A program made the translations under genes and the position numbers. From NCBI RefSeq assembly GCF_014207905.1, contig NZ_JACHLB010000006.1:62001-126000 (forward strand): a stretch of 64,000 nt of DNA, in the 5' to 3' direction. The notes beneath the pieces were generated by a model. The model did no database searches, was not told the origin of the DNA, and saw only the letters and a program-made list of their open reading frames with translations. Below, piece by piece: positions 50,323-58,603 of the stretch (positions are counted from its first letter, which is position 1; every line of letters starts with the position of its first letter). This stretch comes from Flavobacterium notoginsengisoli (GTDB lineage: Bacteria > Bacteroidota > Bacteroidia > Flavobacteriales > Flavobacteriaceae).

Positions 50323-50787
50323 ATGAATTGGTACGTAGTTTATACAAAACCGAAATGGGAAAAAAAAGTTGCAGATAAGCTGCAACAATTAGGAATTGAA
50401 TGTTATTGTCCTTTAATTACTCAAATTAAGCAATGGTCAGATAGGAAGAAGAAAGTAGAAGTGCCACTTTTTAATTCTTATGTATTTGTTCAAATTCCAG
50501 ACTCTGAAAGGAACTCGGTTTTTCAAGTTGCAGGTATAGTACGGTATTTGTTTTGGTTAGGAAAACCTGCTGTTGTTAAAGATGAAGAAATTAATACTAT
50601 AAAAACAAATCTTAAATCTCCAAATATAAGTGACGTCGCAGTTTTGCCTTTCCAAGTAGGAGATAAAATTAAATTAGATTCAGGAGCATTTAGCAATCAA
50701 AATGCGATTGTACAAGAAGTGTCTAATAATTATTACACACTTGTGTTAGAAACTTTAGGATGTGTTTTGAAAATAAAATACAAATAA
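50323..50787 (+). CDS. UpxY-family NusG/RfaH-like transcription antiterminator
   Basis: A 154-residue NusG paralogue. The NGN domain (MNWYVVYTKPKWEKKVADKL ... FNSYVFVQIPDSER, about 1-95) is followed by a KOW-type C-terminal domain (about 105-154, LPFQVGDKIKLDSGAFSNQN). In Bacteroides, UpxY proteins act on the polysaccharide locus that encodes them to prevent premature termination; RfaH does a related job at ops sites. Here it sits inside the locus rather than first. A terminator, a new promoter and a structured leader follow immediately, in the 282-base gap before the next gene. Confidence 0.9.
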   Translation: MNWYVVYTKPKWEKKVADKLQQLGIECYCPLITQIKQWSDRKKKVEVPLFNSYVFVQIPDSERNSVFQVAGIVRYLFWLGKPAVVKDEEINTIKTNLKSPNISDVAVLPFQVGDKIKLDSGAFSNQNAIVQEVSNNYYTLVLETLGCVLKIKYK

Positions 50788-50811
50788 GCCCGTTATTTAA
50801 TAGGAAAATGG

Positions 50812-50855
50812 CAGAAGAGAAAGTCTTTTTTAGATTTTTTTCTTCTGTTTTTTTT
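50812..50855 (+). terminator. Terminator after upxY
   Basis: CAGAAGA (50812-50818) pairs with TCTTCTG (50841-50847), with possible extra A-T pairs inside, followed by a T-tract (50848-50855). The loop is long and T-rich. It separates upxY from the rest of the locus unless read through. Confidence 0.75.
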
Positions 50856-50947
50856 ATAAAGTAATTATTTACAGCCTGATTAATAAGGTGTTGTGCTTGA
50901 GTGTGTTTTTATTAACAATTTGTTTTTGATGATTACGGGAAACCGTA

Positions 50948-50978
50948 TTGAATAAGTTGACTTATTGTACTATATTTG
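50948..50978 (+). promoter_or_regulatory. Internal promoter of the polysaccharide locus
   Basis: TTG (50948-50950), a 20-base spacer and TATATTTG (50971-50978) match the Bacteroidota consensus. The predicted start is near 50982, giving a leader of about 88 bases with strong secondary structure. Confidence 0.78.
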
Positions 50979-50991
50979 CCGAAAATGATTA

Positions 50992-51058
50992 ATTTAGGTA
51001 GCTGAGGCAGGATTCTGTGACTCGGAACGGCGAAGCCGTGAATTTTAATGACCTAAAT
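50992..51058 (+). promoter_or_regulatory. Structured 67-nucleotide leader with JUMPstart-like GGTAGCTG
   Basis: The closing stem ATTTAGGT (50992-50999) pairs with ACCTAAAT (51051-51058). Inside, ATTC (51012-51015) pairs with GAAT (51040-51043), and a tip hairpin ACGGC (51027-51031) with GCCGT (51035-51039) has a GAA loop. GGTAGCTG (50997-51004) is identical to the conserved core of the enterobacterial JUMPstart element as I remember it. The element has more G and C than its surroundings and no coding sense, and it ends 11 bases before the start codon. Confidence 0.65.
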
Positions 51059-51069
51059 AAATTGAAAAA

Positions 51070-52359
51070 ATGGAATTAGAAAAAAATGTAAGAATCGCAG
51101 TTATTGGTTTAGGCTATGTTGGTTTGCCTTTAGCTCGATTATTTGCTACAAAATATTCAGTAGTTGGTTTTGATATAAATGAAGTTAGAGTCAATTCTTT
51201 AAAATCTGGAACCGATACGACATTAGAAGTTGAAGACGAAGTCTTGCAACAGGTTTTGGTTACAAAACTAGAAGGAGAAAAAGGATTGTATTGTAGTACC
51301 TCGTTAAGCGATATTGAAAATTGTAATTATTATATAGTAACAGTTCCTACTCCTGTTGACAAAAATAACAGACCTGATTTGACACCTTTATATAAATCCA
51401 GCGAAACTGTTGGAAAAGTATTAAAAAAAGGAGATATCGTTGTTTATGAATCAACCGTATATCCAGGTGTTACGGAAGAACAATGTGTTCCTGTTTTAGA
51501 GAAAGTTTCTGGTTTAAAATTTAATGAAGACTTTTTTGCAGGTTATTCTCCAGAAAGAATAAATCCAGGCGATAAAGAGCATACTGTTGAAAAAATATTA
51601 AAAGTTACATCAGGCTCAACTCCTGAAATTGGACTAAAAGTAGATGCTTTATATAAATCAGTTATCACCGCTGGAACACATTTAGCACCAACAATAAAAG
51701 TTGCTGAAGCTGCAAAAGTCATTGAAAATTCGCAACGAGATATTAATATTGCTTTTGTTAATGAGTTAGCTAAAATATTCAATTTAATGAATATTGATAC
51801 GCAAGAAGTATTGGAGGCTGCCTCAACAAAGTGGAATTTCTTGCCTTTTAAACCAGGTCTCGTAGGAGGACATTGCATAGGAGTAGATCCTTACTATCTA
51901 GCACAAAGAGCGCAGGAATTTGGATATCATCCTGAGATAATTTTAGCAGGGAGACGTTTGAACGATAGTATGGGAGAATACGTTGCTTCTCAGATTGTGA
52001 AATTGATGATTAAAAAAGGTATTTCAGTAAATGGAGCCAGTCTTTTAATGTTGGGAATAACATTTAAGGAAAATTGCCCAGATGTAAGAAATACCAAAAT
52101 TGTTGATGTTATAAAGGCTTTAAAGGATTATGGAATAGCAGTTACAATTTTTGATCCCCTAGCAAATATAGATGAAGTAAAGAGAGAGTATAAGTTGGAG
52201 ACAATAAATATTTTACCAGAAGAAAAATTCGATGCCCTAGTATTGGGGGTTGCTCATTCAGAATTTCTTGAGATTGATTTTTCAAATTTACAAAAAGAAA
52301 AAAGCTTAATTTATGATGTGAAAGGGGTTTTAGGTTCTTTAGCAGATAATAGGCTTTAG
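51070..52359 (+). CDS. UDP-N-acetylhexosamine 6-dehydrogenase-like (WbpO/TviB type)
   Basis: A 429-residue nucleotide-sugar dehydrogenase. NAD-binding IGLGYVGLPLA is at 12-22, with YESTVYPGVTEE, SPERINPGD and the catalytic Cys C269 in GLVGGHCIGVDPYYL. The GGHCIGVDPYYL form and SPERINPG segment suit the TviB/WbpO/WecC group that oxidises UDP-GalNAc, UDP-GlcNAc or UDP-ManNAc rather than UDP-glucose. With the WbpP-like epimerase at 47841 it could make UDP-GalNAc uronic acid, as in the Vi-antigen pathway. It is the first gene after the internal promoter and structured leader. Confidence 0.9.
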   Translation: MELEKNVRIAVIGLGYVGLPLARLFATKYSVVGFDINEVRVNSLKSGTDTTLEVEDEVLQQVLVTKLEGEKGLYCSTSLSDIENCNYYIVTVPTPVDKNNRPDLTPLYKSSETVGKVLKKGDIVVYESTVYPGVTEEQCVPVLEKVSGLKFNEDFFAGYSPERINPGDKEHTVEKILKVTSGSTPEIGLKVDALYKSVITAGTHLAPTIKVAEAAKVIENSQRDINIAFVNELAKIFNLMNIDTQEVLEAASTKWNFLPFKPGLVGGHCIGVDPYYLAQRAQEFGYHPEIILAGRRLNDSMGEYVASQIVKLMIKKGISVNGASLLMLGITFKENCPDVRNTKIVDVIKALKDYGIAVTIFDPLANIDEVKREYKLETINILPEEKFDALVLGVAHSEFLEIDFSNLQKEKSLIYDVKGVLGSLADNRL

Positions 52360-52397
52360 ATATAATTTCCACTTTTTTATTTGTTTAAAAAAAATAT

Positions 52398-53405
52398 ATG
52401 AGTTCAGATAAATCTATTACACATGTAATCCTTACAGGAGGAGTTGGAAGCCGATTATGGCCACTTTCGCGAAAGAGTAGGCCAAAACAATATCTTGAGA
52501 TATTCGAAGGTAAATCTTTGTTTGAAATGACTGTTGATCGAAATAGTCATTTAGCTAATAAAGTAATGGTTGTTGGCAATGTTGATAATCATCAGTTGAG
52601 TGGAAAAGTAATGGAGAAGACAAGTACTTCTTATATTAATATTATAGAAGCTACACCAAGAAATACTGCAGCGGCAATTGCATTTGCAGCATTTGCATCA
52701 GATCCAGATGATATTTTAATTATTACTCCATCTGATCATATTATAGATCAAATGGAAAATTATAATAAGGCTATAAATGAGGCAGTATTAAAAGCTAATG
52801 ATGGGTTTATAGTTACTTTTGGAGTAATTCCAACTAAACCGGAGACAGGCTATGGTTACATAGAAGCAGAGGGAGATAATGTAATTTCGTTTCGTGAAAA
52901 ACCGAATGAAACTACAGCAAAAGATTTTATAGCAAAAGGTAATTTCTTATGGAATAGCGGAATGTTTTGTTTTAAAGCGAGCGTCCTGCTCGAAGAATTA
53001 AAGAAATTCCAGCCTGATGTCTACGAAAAATCAAAAGTTGTATGGGAAGCAAGTAAGCAAGGATTTTTAGATTTAAATTTATCTATGGAAATTCCTTCAA
53101 TAAGTATCGATTATGCAGTAATGGAAAGAAGTAAAAAAATTAAAGTTGTCCCAGCTTCTTTTTCTTGGTCTGATTTAGGTTCGTTTGAGTCAGTATATGA
53201 TTATTTGAATTTAAAAGGACATTCAACAGATGCAAATGGAAATATGGTTATTGGATGTGATAAACATACAACTTTTCTAGGCTTAAAAAACACCATTTTT
53301 GTTTATACTGAAACAGCTAATTTAATTTTACAGAAAGAGAGTTCACAAGATGTAAAAGATATTTATAGTGAATTAGAGAAACAAAATTCAGATTTGCTAA
53401 ATTAG
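52398..53405 (+). CDS. manC: Mannose-1-phosphate guanylyltransferase
   Basis: A 335-residue GDP-mannose pyrophosphorylase, which makes GDP-mannose from mannose-1-phosphate and GTP. The nucleotide-binding signature GGVGSRLWPLSRKSRPKQYL spans 14-33. PSDHII, TKPETGYGYIE, FREKP and WNSGMFCF follow. It lacks the C-terminal isomerase domain of bifunctional ManC/AlgA proteins. GDP-mannose would supply mannose, or through other enzymes fucose or rhamnose, for the polysaccharide. It lies 38 bases after the dehydrogenase. Confidence 0.93.
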   Translation: MSSDKSITHVILTGGVGSRLWPLSRKSRPKQYLEIFEGKSLFEMTVDRNSHLANKVMVVGNVDNHQLSGKVMEKTSTSYINIIEATPRNTAAAIAFAAFASDPDDILIITPSDHIIDQMENYNKAINEAVLKANDGFIVTFGVIPTKPETGYGYIEAEGDNVISFREKPNETTAKDFIAKGNFLWNSGMFCFKASVLLEELKKFQPDVYEKSKVVWEASKQGFLDLNLSMEIPSISIDYAVMERSKKIKVVPASFSWSDLGSFESVYDYLNLKGHSTDANGNMVIGCDKHTTFLGLKNTIFVYTETANLILQKESSQDVKDIYSELEKQNSDLLN

Positions 53406-53419
53406 AGAAGAGATAATAA

Positions 53420-54466
53420 ATGAAAAAGATACTTATAACTGGTGGCGCAGGATTTATTGGTTCTCATGTAGTAAGACGATTTGTAAGTAGATATCCTGAA
53501 TATCACATTTTTAATTTAGACGCTTTAACTTACGCGGGTAATTTAGAAAATATAAAAGATATTGAGGCAAATTCAAACTACACTTTTATCAAAGGAGACA
53601 TTGTCGATGAAAAGTTTATAAATGATCTTTTCGGGATACATAATTTTGATGGAGTTTTACATTTAGCAGCAGAATCTCATGTAGATCGTTCTATTGAAGA
53701 TCCTTTAAGGTTTGTTAAGACAAATATCATAGGTACAATGAATTTGTTAAACGTAGCTAAAAATCAATGGAAAGGTAATTTCGATGGGAAAAGATTTTAT
53801 CATATAAGTACTGATGAAGTTTATGGATCATTAGGAAATGAAGGCTTGTTTACGGAAAAAACTCCATATGATCCAAACTCTCCTTATTCAGCTTCTAAAG
53901 CTAGCTCGGATCATTTTGTGAGAGCTTATGGAGAAACTTATGGACTGCCTTATGTTTTAACTAATTGCTCAAATAACTACGGTTCACATCATTTTCCAGA
54001 AAAGTTAATCCCACTTTTTATAAATAACATTATAAATAATAAGTTACTTCCAATTTATGGAGATGGAAATTATACTCGTGATTGGCTTTTTGTAGAAGAC
54101 CATGCAATTGCCATAGATTTAGTTTTTCATGAAGGAAAAAATCATGAAACTTATAATATTGGGGGGTTTAATGAATGGAAAAATATAGATTTGGTTAGAT
54201 TATTGTGTAAAATCATGGATGGGAAGTTAGGAAGAGAAAAGGGGACATCTGAAAAACTTATAACATATGTTAAAGACAGACCAGGACATGATTTACGTTA
54301 TGCTATCGATGCTTCAAAAATTAATAGAGAACTTGGATGGAAACCTACTGTTACATTTGAAGAAGGTCTAGAAAAAACTATAAATTGGTACTTAAATAAC
54401 GAAGATTGGTTGAAAAATGTCACTTCTGGCGTTTATCAAGACTATTATAAGAAACAATATTCATAA
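53420..54466 (+). CDS. rfbB: dTDP-glucose 4,6-dehydratase
   Basis: A 348-residue extended SDR that converts dTDP-glucose to dTDP-4-keto-6-deoxyglucose, the branch point to rhamnose and other deoxysugars. TGGAGFIGS is at 7-15, the catalytic TDE triplet at 131-133 (STDEVYG), and YSASK gives Y156 and K160. LAAESHVDRSI and NCSNNYG are typical of RfbB. rfbA, rfbC and rfbD are not in the window and could lie to the right or elsewhere. It lies 14 bases after manC. Confidence 0.94.
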   Translation: MKKILITGGAGFIGSHVVRRFVSRYPEYHIFNLDALTYAGNLENIKDIEANSNYTFIKGDIVDEKFINDLFGIHNFDGVLHLAAESHVDRSIEDPLRFVKTNIIGTMNLLNVAKNQWKGNFDGKRFYHISTDEVYGSLGNEGLFTEKTPYDPNSPYSASKASSDHFVRAYGETYGLPYVLTNCSNNYGSHHFPEKLIPLFINNIINNKLLPIYGDGNYTRDWLFVEDHAIAIDLVFHEGKNHETYNIGGFNEWKNIDLVRLLCKIMDGKLGREKGTSEKLITYVKDRPGHDLRYAIDASKINRELGWKPTVTFEEGLEKTINWYLNNEDWLKNVTSGVYQDYYKKQYS

Positions 54467-54496
54467 ACATTATAATAAGAAAACTATTAAAAAAAA

Positions 54497-56929
54497 ATGA
54501 AAAAAATTATATACGTTCTTACTTTGTTTTTTGTTTTAACTATTCCATTTAATGCTGTAGCACAGGATTTAATGAAGTCTAAAGATTTGAGTACAATAAA
54601 GGTTGATTACTTGTCTGATGATGATTTGGCTAAAATTAGTGCACAATTAAAAAGTAATAATACAAGTATTGACCAAGTAGAGCAGATAGCTCTATCGAAA
54701 GGGATGACTCAAGCTGATTTTAATAAGCTTAAAATCAAACTTAAGGATTATGAAAACAAAAATGGAAAAAAGGAGGTAAAAGATAATACGCTAAAAGCGG
54801 GAGAAAAAGCTTCTGAATTCGGTAGAAAACAAGAAAAAGTTGAAAATGTAAAAGTTAAAGACTCTGCTAATGCTTTAATTTTTGGTTCGGAGTTGTTTGA
54901 TAATCCAACTTTAGATTTTGCGCCAGATTTAAAATTGGCAACTCCTATGAATTATATTTTAGGCCCTGGAGATGAGTTACAAGTTAGTGTCTATGGAGTT
55001 CAAGAATATAATGCTAGTATACCAGTAAGTGTTGAAGGAAAAATAACTATTGATTATGTTGGTCAAATAGCTGTATCTGGAATGTCAATAGAAGCAGCTT
55101 CACAAAAAATAAAGGCGGCTATTGCTAGAGTTTATAGTACAGTCCGTTCTGGGCAATCTCAGGTGAGTGTAAGTCTGGGACAAATAAGAACTATTAAAAT
55201 TACAATTGTCGGAGGTAAACAACCTGGTAATTATTCAATTTCGTCTTTGGCGACAGTATATAACGCTTTACATTTAGCAGGAGGGCCAGGAAAAAACGGA
55301 AGCTACAGAAACATAGAATTAATAAGGAATAATAAAGTATATAGAAATATTGATATTTATCGATTTTTAGTTAAAGGAGATCAATCTGATAATGTTACGT
55401 TAAAAGAAAATGATGTAATTAGAATTCCAGCATATACTCAGAGAGTTACTATGGAAGGAGAAGTGAAACGTCCTGGCATTTTTGAAATGAAAAGAGGTGA
55501 AAGTTTTTCTGATTTGTTAAATTTTGCTTCTGGGTTTAATGAATTTGCTTATACAGCATCGATAAATGTACTGCAAAAGACAGGAAAAGAATTTAAAGTT
55601 CATGATGTAAGTGAAAGTGAATTCAGTTCCTATCTGCCTAAATCAGGAGATGTTTTCAGAATTACAAGAATTTTAAATCGATTCGAAAACCGTATTAAAA
55701 TTGAAGGTGCTGTTTTTAGACCAGATTATTATTCTTTTACTGAAGGAATGAGAATCTCTGATCTTATTACTAGAGCAGAGGGACTAAAAGAGGATGCCTA
55801 CAGTAAAAGAGCAAGAATTATTCGTTTAAAAACAGATTTAACTACTGAAATTGTTAATGTGGATTTGGGAGCTGCATTGTCAGGTGATTTAAATGCAGAT
55901 ATTGAATTAAAAAGAGAAGATATTGTAACTGTATATTCTATTTTGGATTTTAGAGAAGAGTATAAAGTTACTATTGATGGAGAAGTAAAAAATCCAGGGG
56001 AATATGAATATTTTGAAAATCTTACATTAAACGACTTGGTAGTTCAGGTTGGAGGATTAACTGGTTCGGCTTCAAAAAGAGTTGAAATTGCAAGAATGAT
56101 TAAATCTGATGCAATCGATGATGCTGATCCTAAGCGAATTGAGCTAATTGAATTGGAAATCACAGCTGATAATAATGAGCAAATTAAAAATTTTGTTTTA
56201 AAGCCTTTTGATGTAATTAATATTCGTAGGATGGCAGTTTATGAGAAACCTCAAATGGTTACAGTCAGTGGGGCTGTAGGGTATCCAGGTAAATATGTTT
56301 TGGCTAATAAAAAAGAGACAGTATATAATGTGGTAATGAGAGCAGGAGGGTTAACCTCAATTGCAAATCTTGATGGAATGAAAATTAAGAGGCCTATTAA
56401 AGAAGAACAAATTGAAACATTAGAAAGAATTGATTTAAATATTTCTAAAAATGATACACTAAAAGGTAAGCTGGCAAAAAAATTGAAAGAAGATTTAAAA
56501 TTTGCAACAATTCCTGTAAACTGGGAAAAAATTGTAAAAGATAAAAATCATTTTTCAAATGTCACTTTATTTCCGGGAGATGAAATTGAAGTAGCAGTTT
56601 ATAATGAAGGTGTTAAGGTTACCGGGAATGTTTTGTTAACATCTGAAATACCTTATAGAAATGGTAAGGGCTTTAAATATTATATTAATGCTGTAGGTGG
56701 TATTGACAGTAAAGGCTGGAAGAAAAAAGCCTATATAATTTATCCAAATGGAAAAGCTGATGTAACAACTTCGTTTTTGTTTTTTAGATCATATCCAAAA
56801 GTGGAGCCAGATTCGCAAATTGTAGTTCCTGAAAAACCTGAAAGGAAAAAAATGACTGCGGGAGAATGGGTCGGAATCGGTAGTGTGGTTTCAAGTTTAG
56901 CATTATTAATTGTTACAGCTTTTAAATAA
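54497..56929 (+). CDS. Large multi-SLBB polysaccharide export outer-membrane protein
   Basis: An 810-residue protein with a signal peptide (about 1-22, ending AVAQ). A helical charged region (about 30-125) is followed by a Poly_export domain (about 145-235, YILGPGDELQVSVYGVQEY). Several SLBB repeats come next, each with a GEVxxPGxYE-like turn: VTMEGEVKRPGIFEM, IKIEGAVFRPDYYSF, VTIDGEVKNPGEYEY, VTVSGAVGYPGKYVL and VKVTGNVLLTSEI. A C-terminal hydrophobic helix ends it. It has no lipobox, unlike the small OPX at 44573. It is likely the outer-membrane exit partner of the Wzz-like protein that follows 8 bases later. Confidence 0.9.
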   Translation: MKKIIYVLTLFFVLTIPFNAVAQDLMKSKDLSTIKVDYLSDDDLAKISAQLKSNNTSIDQVEQIALSKGMTQADFNKLKIKLKDYENKNGKKEVKDNTLKAGEKASEFGRKQEKVENVKVKDSANALIFGSELFDNPTLDFAPDLKLATPMNYILGPGDELQVSVYGVQEYNASIPVSVEGKITIDYVGQIAVSGMSIEAASQKIKAAIARVYSTVRSGQSQVSVSLGQIRTIKITIVGGKQPGNYSISSLATVYNALHLAGGPGKNGSYRNIELIRNNKVYRNIDIYRFLVKGDQSDNVTLKENDVIRIPAYTQRVTMEGEVKRPGIFEMKRGESFSDLLNFASGFNEFAYTASINVLQKTGKEFKVHDVSESEFSSYLPKSGDVFRITRILNRFENRIKIEGAVFRPDYYSFTEGMRISDLITRAEGLKEDAYSKRARIIRLKTDLTTEIVNVDLGAALSGDLNADIELKREDIVTVYSILDFREEYKVTIDGEVKNPGEYEYFENLTLNDLVVQVGGLTGSASKRVEIARMIKSDAIDDADPKRIELIELEITADNNEQIKNFVLKPFDVINIRRMAVYEKPQMVTVSGAVGYPGKYVLANKKETVYNVVMRAGGLTSIANLDGMKIKRPIKEEQIETLERIDLNISKNDTLKGKLAKKLKEDLKFATIPVNWEKIVKDKNHFSNVTLFPGDEIEVAVYNEGVKVTGNVLLTSEIPYRNGKGFKYYINAVGGIDSKGWKKKAYIIYPNGKADVTTSFLFFRSYPKVEPDSQIVVPEKPERKKMTAGEWVGIGSVVSSLALLIVTAFK

Positions 56930-56937
56930 GATTATAC

Positions 56938-58005
56938 ATGGAAGAAGGACATGTTGTTAATGATGAAATTTCATTAAAAGAATTAGTAGTAAAGTTAAAA
57001 GAGTGGTATTTTTACCTCTTATCTCAATGGAAAATTATTGTTTTCGTTGCGTTAATGGGTTCTATTATTGGTTTCGTGTATTCATTAACTAAAAAGCCAA
57101 TTTATACAGCAACATTAACCTTTGCCTTAGAAGATGAAAAAGCAGGAGGAGGATTAGGAGGTGCTTTAGGACTTGCAAGTTCATTCGGAATTGATATTGG
57201 AGGAGGAGGTGGAAGTATATTTTCTGGTTCAAATTTGACAGAACTTTTTAAATCACGCTCAATGGTAGAGGAAACTTTACTTAATCCAGTTACAGTAAAT
57301 GGAAAAGTTATTTCTTTAGCAGAAATGTATATTCAAAATAACGAGTGGAGAGATAAATGGAATAAAAATCCAAAATTAAAGAATATTGTTTTTTTGCCTA
57401 ATACCGATCGTAAATATTTTACTCGAGTGCATGATAGTATATTAGGAACAATATATCAAAGTCTGTCTAAAAATTCTTTATCAGTCGCTCAGAAAGATAA
57501 AAAAATCGCTATTATTTCAATGGACGTAGCTTCTAATAATGAATTATTTTCACTTTATTTTTGTAGAGCATTAGCAAAACAAGTTGGCCAATTTTACATT
57601 GAAACCAAAAGTAAAAAAGCTCGCATTAATATGGAAATTTTAGAACATCAAGTTGATTCTGTTCGTTCTGAATTAAACGGTGCTATAACTGGAGTAGCTG
57701 TAGCTAACGATAATACTTTTAATTTAAACCCTGCTCTTAATGTTCGCAGGGCACCTTCTGTTCGTAGACAAGTAGACGTACAAGCAAATACAGCTATTCT
57801 AACAGAATTGGTAAAGCAATCGGAGTTGTCTAAAGTAACACTGAGAAAAGAAACACCCTTGATTCAAATTATAGATGAACCAATTTTGCCTTTGCCAATA
57901 GAAAAATTTGGGAAAGCAAAAGGAATTTTAATTGGAGGGTTTATATCAGGGTTTTTAATAGTCTTAGCACTTATTATACGAAGAATTTTTAAGAGTTTTG
58001 TTTAA
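56938..58005 (+). CDS. Wzz-family chain-length/polysaccharide co-polymerase protein
   Basis: A 355-residue inner-membrane protein with a Wzz domain: transmembrane segments at about 32-50 and 330-348, and a periplasmic part between them. A glycine-rich stretch (about 62-90, GGGLGGALGL, IGGGGGS) follows the conserved KPIYTATLTFALED. There is no kinase domain, so it belongs to the PCP-1 or PCP-3 class, unlike the Wzc at 45383. The C-terminal PILPLPIEKFGKAKGILIGG proline-rich motif before TM2 is typical. It pairs with the SLBB protein upstream (8-base gap). Confidence 0.9.
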   Translation: MEEGHVVNDEISLKELVVKLKEWYFYLLSQWKIIVFVALMGSIIGFVYSLTKKPIYTATLTFALEDEKAGGGLGGALGLASSFGIDIGGGGGSIFSGSNLTELFKSRSMVEETLLNPVTVNGKVISLAEMYIQNNEWRDKWNKNPKLKNIVFLPNTDRKYFTRVHDSILGTIYQSLSKNSLSVAQKDKKIAIISMDVASNNELFSLYFCRALAKQVGQFYIETKSKKARINMEILEHQVDSVRSELNGAITGVAVANDNTFNLNPALNVRRAPSVRRQVDVQANTAILTELVKQSELSKVTLRKETPLIQIIDEPILPLPIEKFGKAKGILIGGFISGFLIVLALIIRRIFKSFV

Positions 58006-58041
58006 TTTATGCTGTGTTTTAATAAAAAAACAAATTGAAAT

Positions 58042-58467
58042 ATGAAAATAGGTATAACTTTTAGTGCGTTTGATTTGTTGCATGCTGGGCATATTAAAAT
58101 GTTGGAAGAAGCTAAGAGACATTGCGACTATTTAATAGTTGGTTTACAAACTGATCCAACGCTAGATCGTCCAGAAAAAAATCGACCAGCACAAACGGTT
58201 GTGGAAAGATATATACAATTAAAAGGTTGTAAGTTTGTGGATGAGATTGTTCCTTATGCAACAGAACAAGATTTAGAAGATATATTGCGTTCATTTAAAA
58301 TAGATGTGCGCATAGTAGGAGATGAATATAGAGAAAAGGACTTTACTGGCAGAATGTATTGTGAATCAAAAGGCATAGAATTGTATTTTAATGCTAGAGA
58401 TCATCGATTTTCAAGTTCAGGTTTAAGGAGAGATGTTGCTAATAAAGAATTGTTAAAAAGTATCTAA
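58042..58467 (+). CDS. TagD-like glycerol-3-phosphate cytidylyltransferase family protein
   Basis: A 141-residue nucleotidyltransferase. The HxGH motif is H14-A-G-H17 and the C-terminal RFSSSGLR resembles the family's (I/S)SSSxxR motif. Members transfer CMP or AMP to small alcohol phosphates; TagD makes CDP-glycerol, while others activate ribitol, ethanolamine or heptose phosphates. In this setting it could supply a CDP-polyol or a CDP-activated decoration. The substrate is not shown by the sequence. It lies 36 bases after the Wzz-like gene. Confidence 0.82.
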   Translation: MKIGITFSAFDLLHAGHIKMLEEAKRHCDYLIVGLQTDPTLDRPEKNRPAQTVVERYIQLKGCKFVDEIVPYATEQDLEDILRSFKIDVRIVGDEYREKDFTGRMYCESKGIELYFNARDHRFSSSGLRRDVANKELLKSI

Positions 58468-58603
58468 AATTACCAGCAGTAAAATTTTGAGTGGAGAATT
58501 GAAATGATTCTACACTAAAGTATAATTTGATTCATGAAGTTGTTAATTATGAAGATTGTTTGGCTAATAAAGATTGATTGAACCAGAAGAAAATAAAAAA
58601 TAA
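58468..58603. other. Gap before the flippase gene
   Basis: 136 AT-rich bases with no clear promoter match, hairpin or gene. I see nothing to annotate. Confidence 0.6.

Noticed and set aside
50992..51020. The reverse complement of this stretch looks like the 3' end of a tRNA (CCTGCCTCAGCTACC)
   Set aside because: There is no matching 5' half of the T-arm, no anticodon arm and no acceptor partner on that strand. The plus-strand fold explains the sequence better.
58468..58603. Possible gene remnant resembling the end of rfbB
   Set aside because: Only a short similar string (GAAGATTG.TTG) is shared and no frame supports it.
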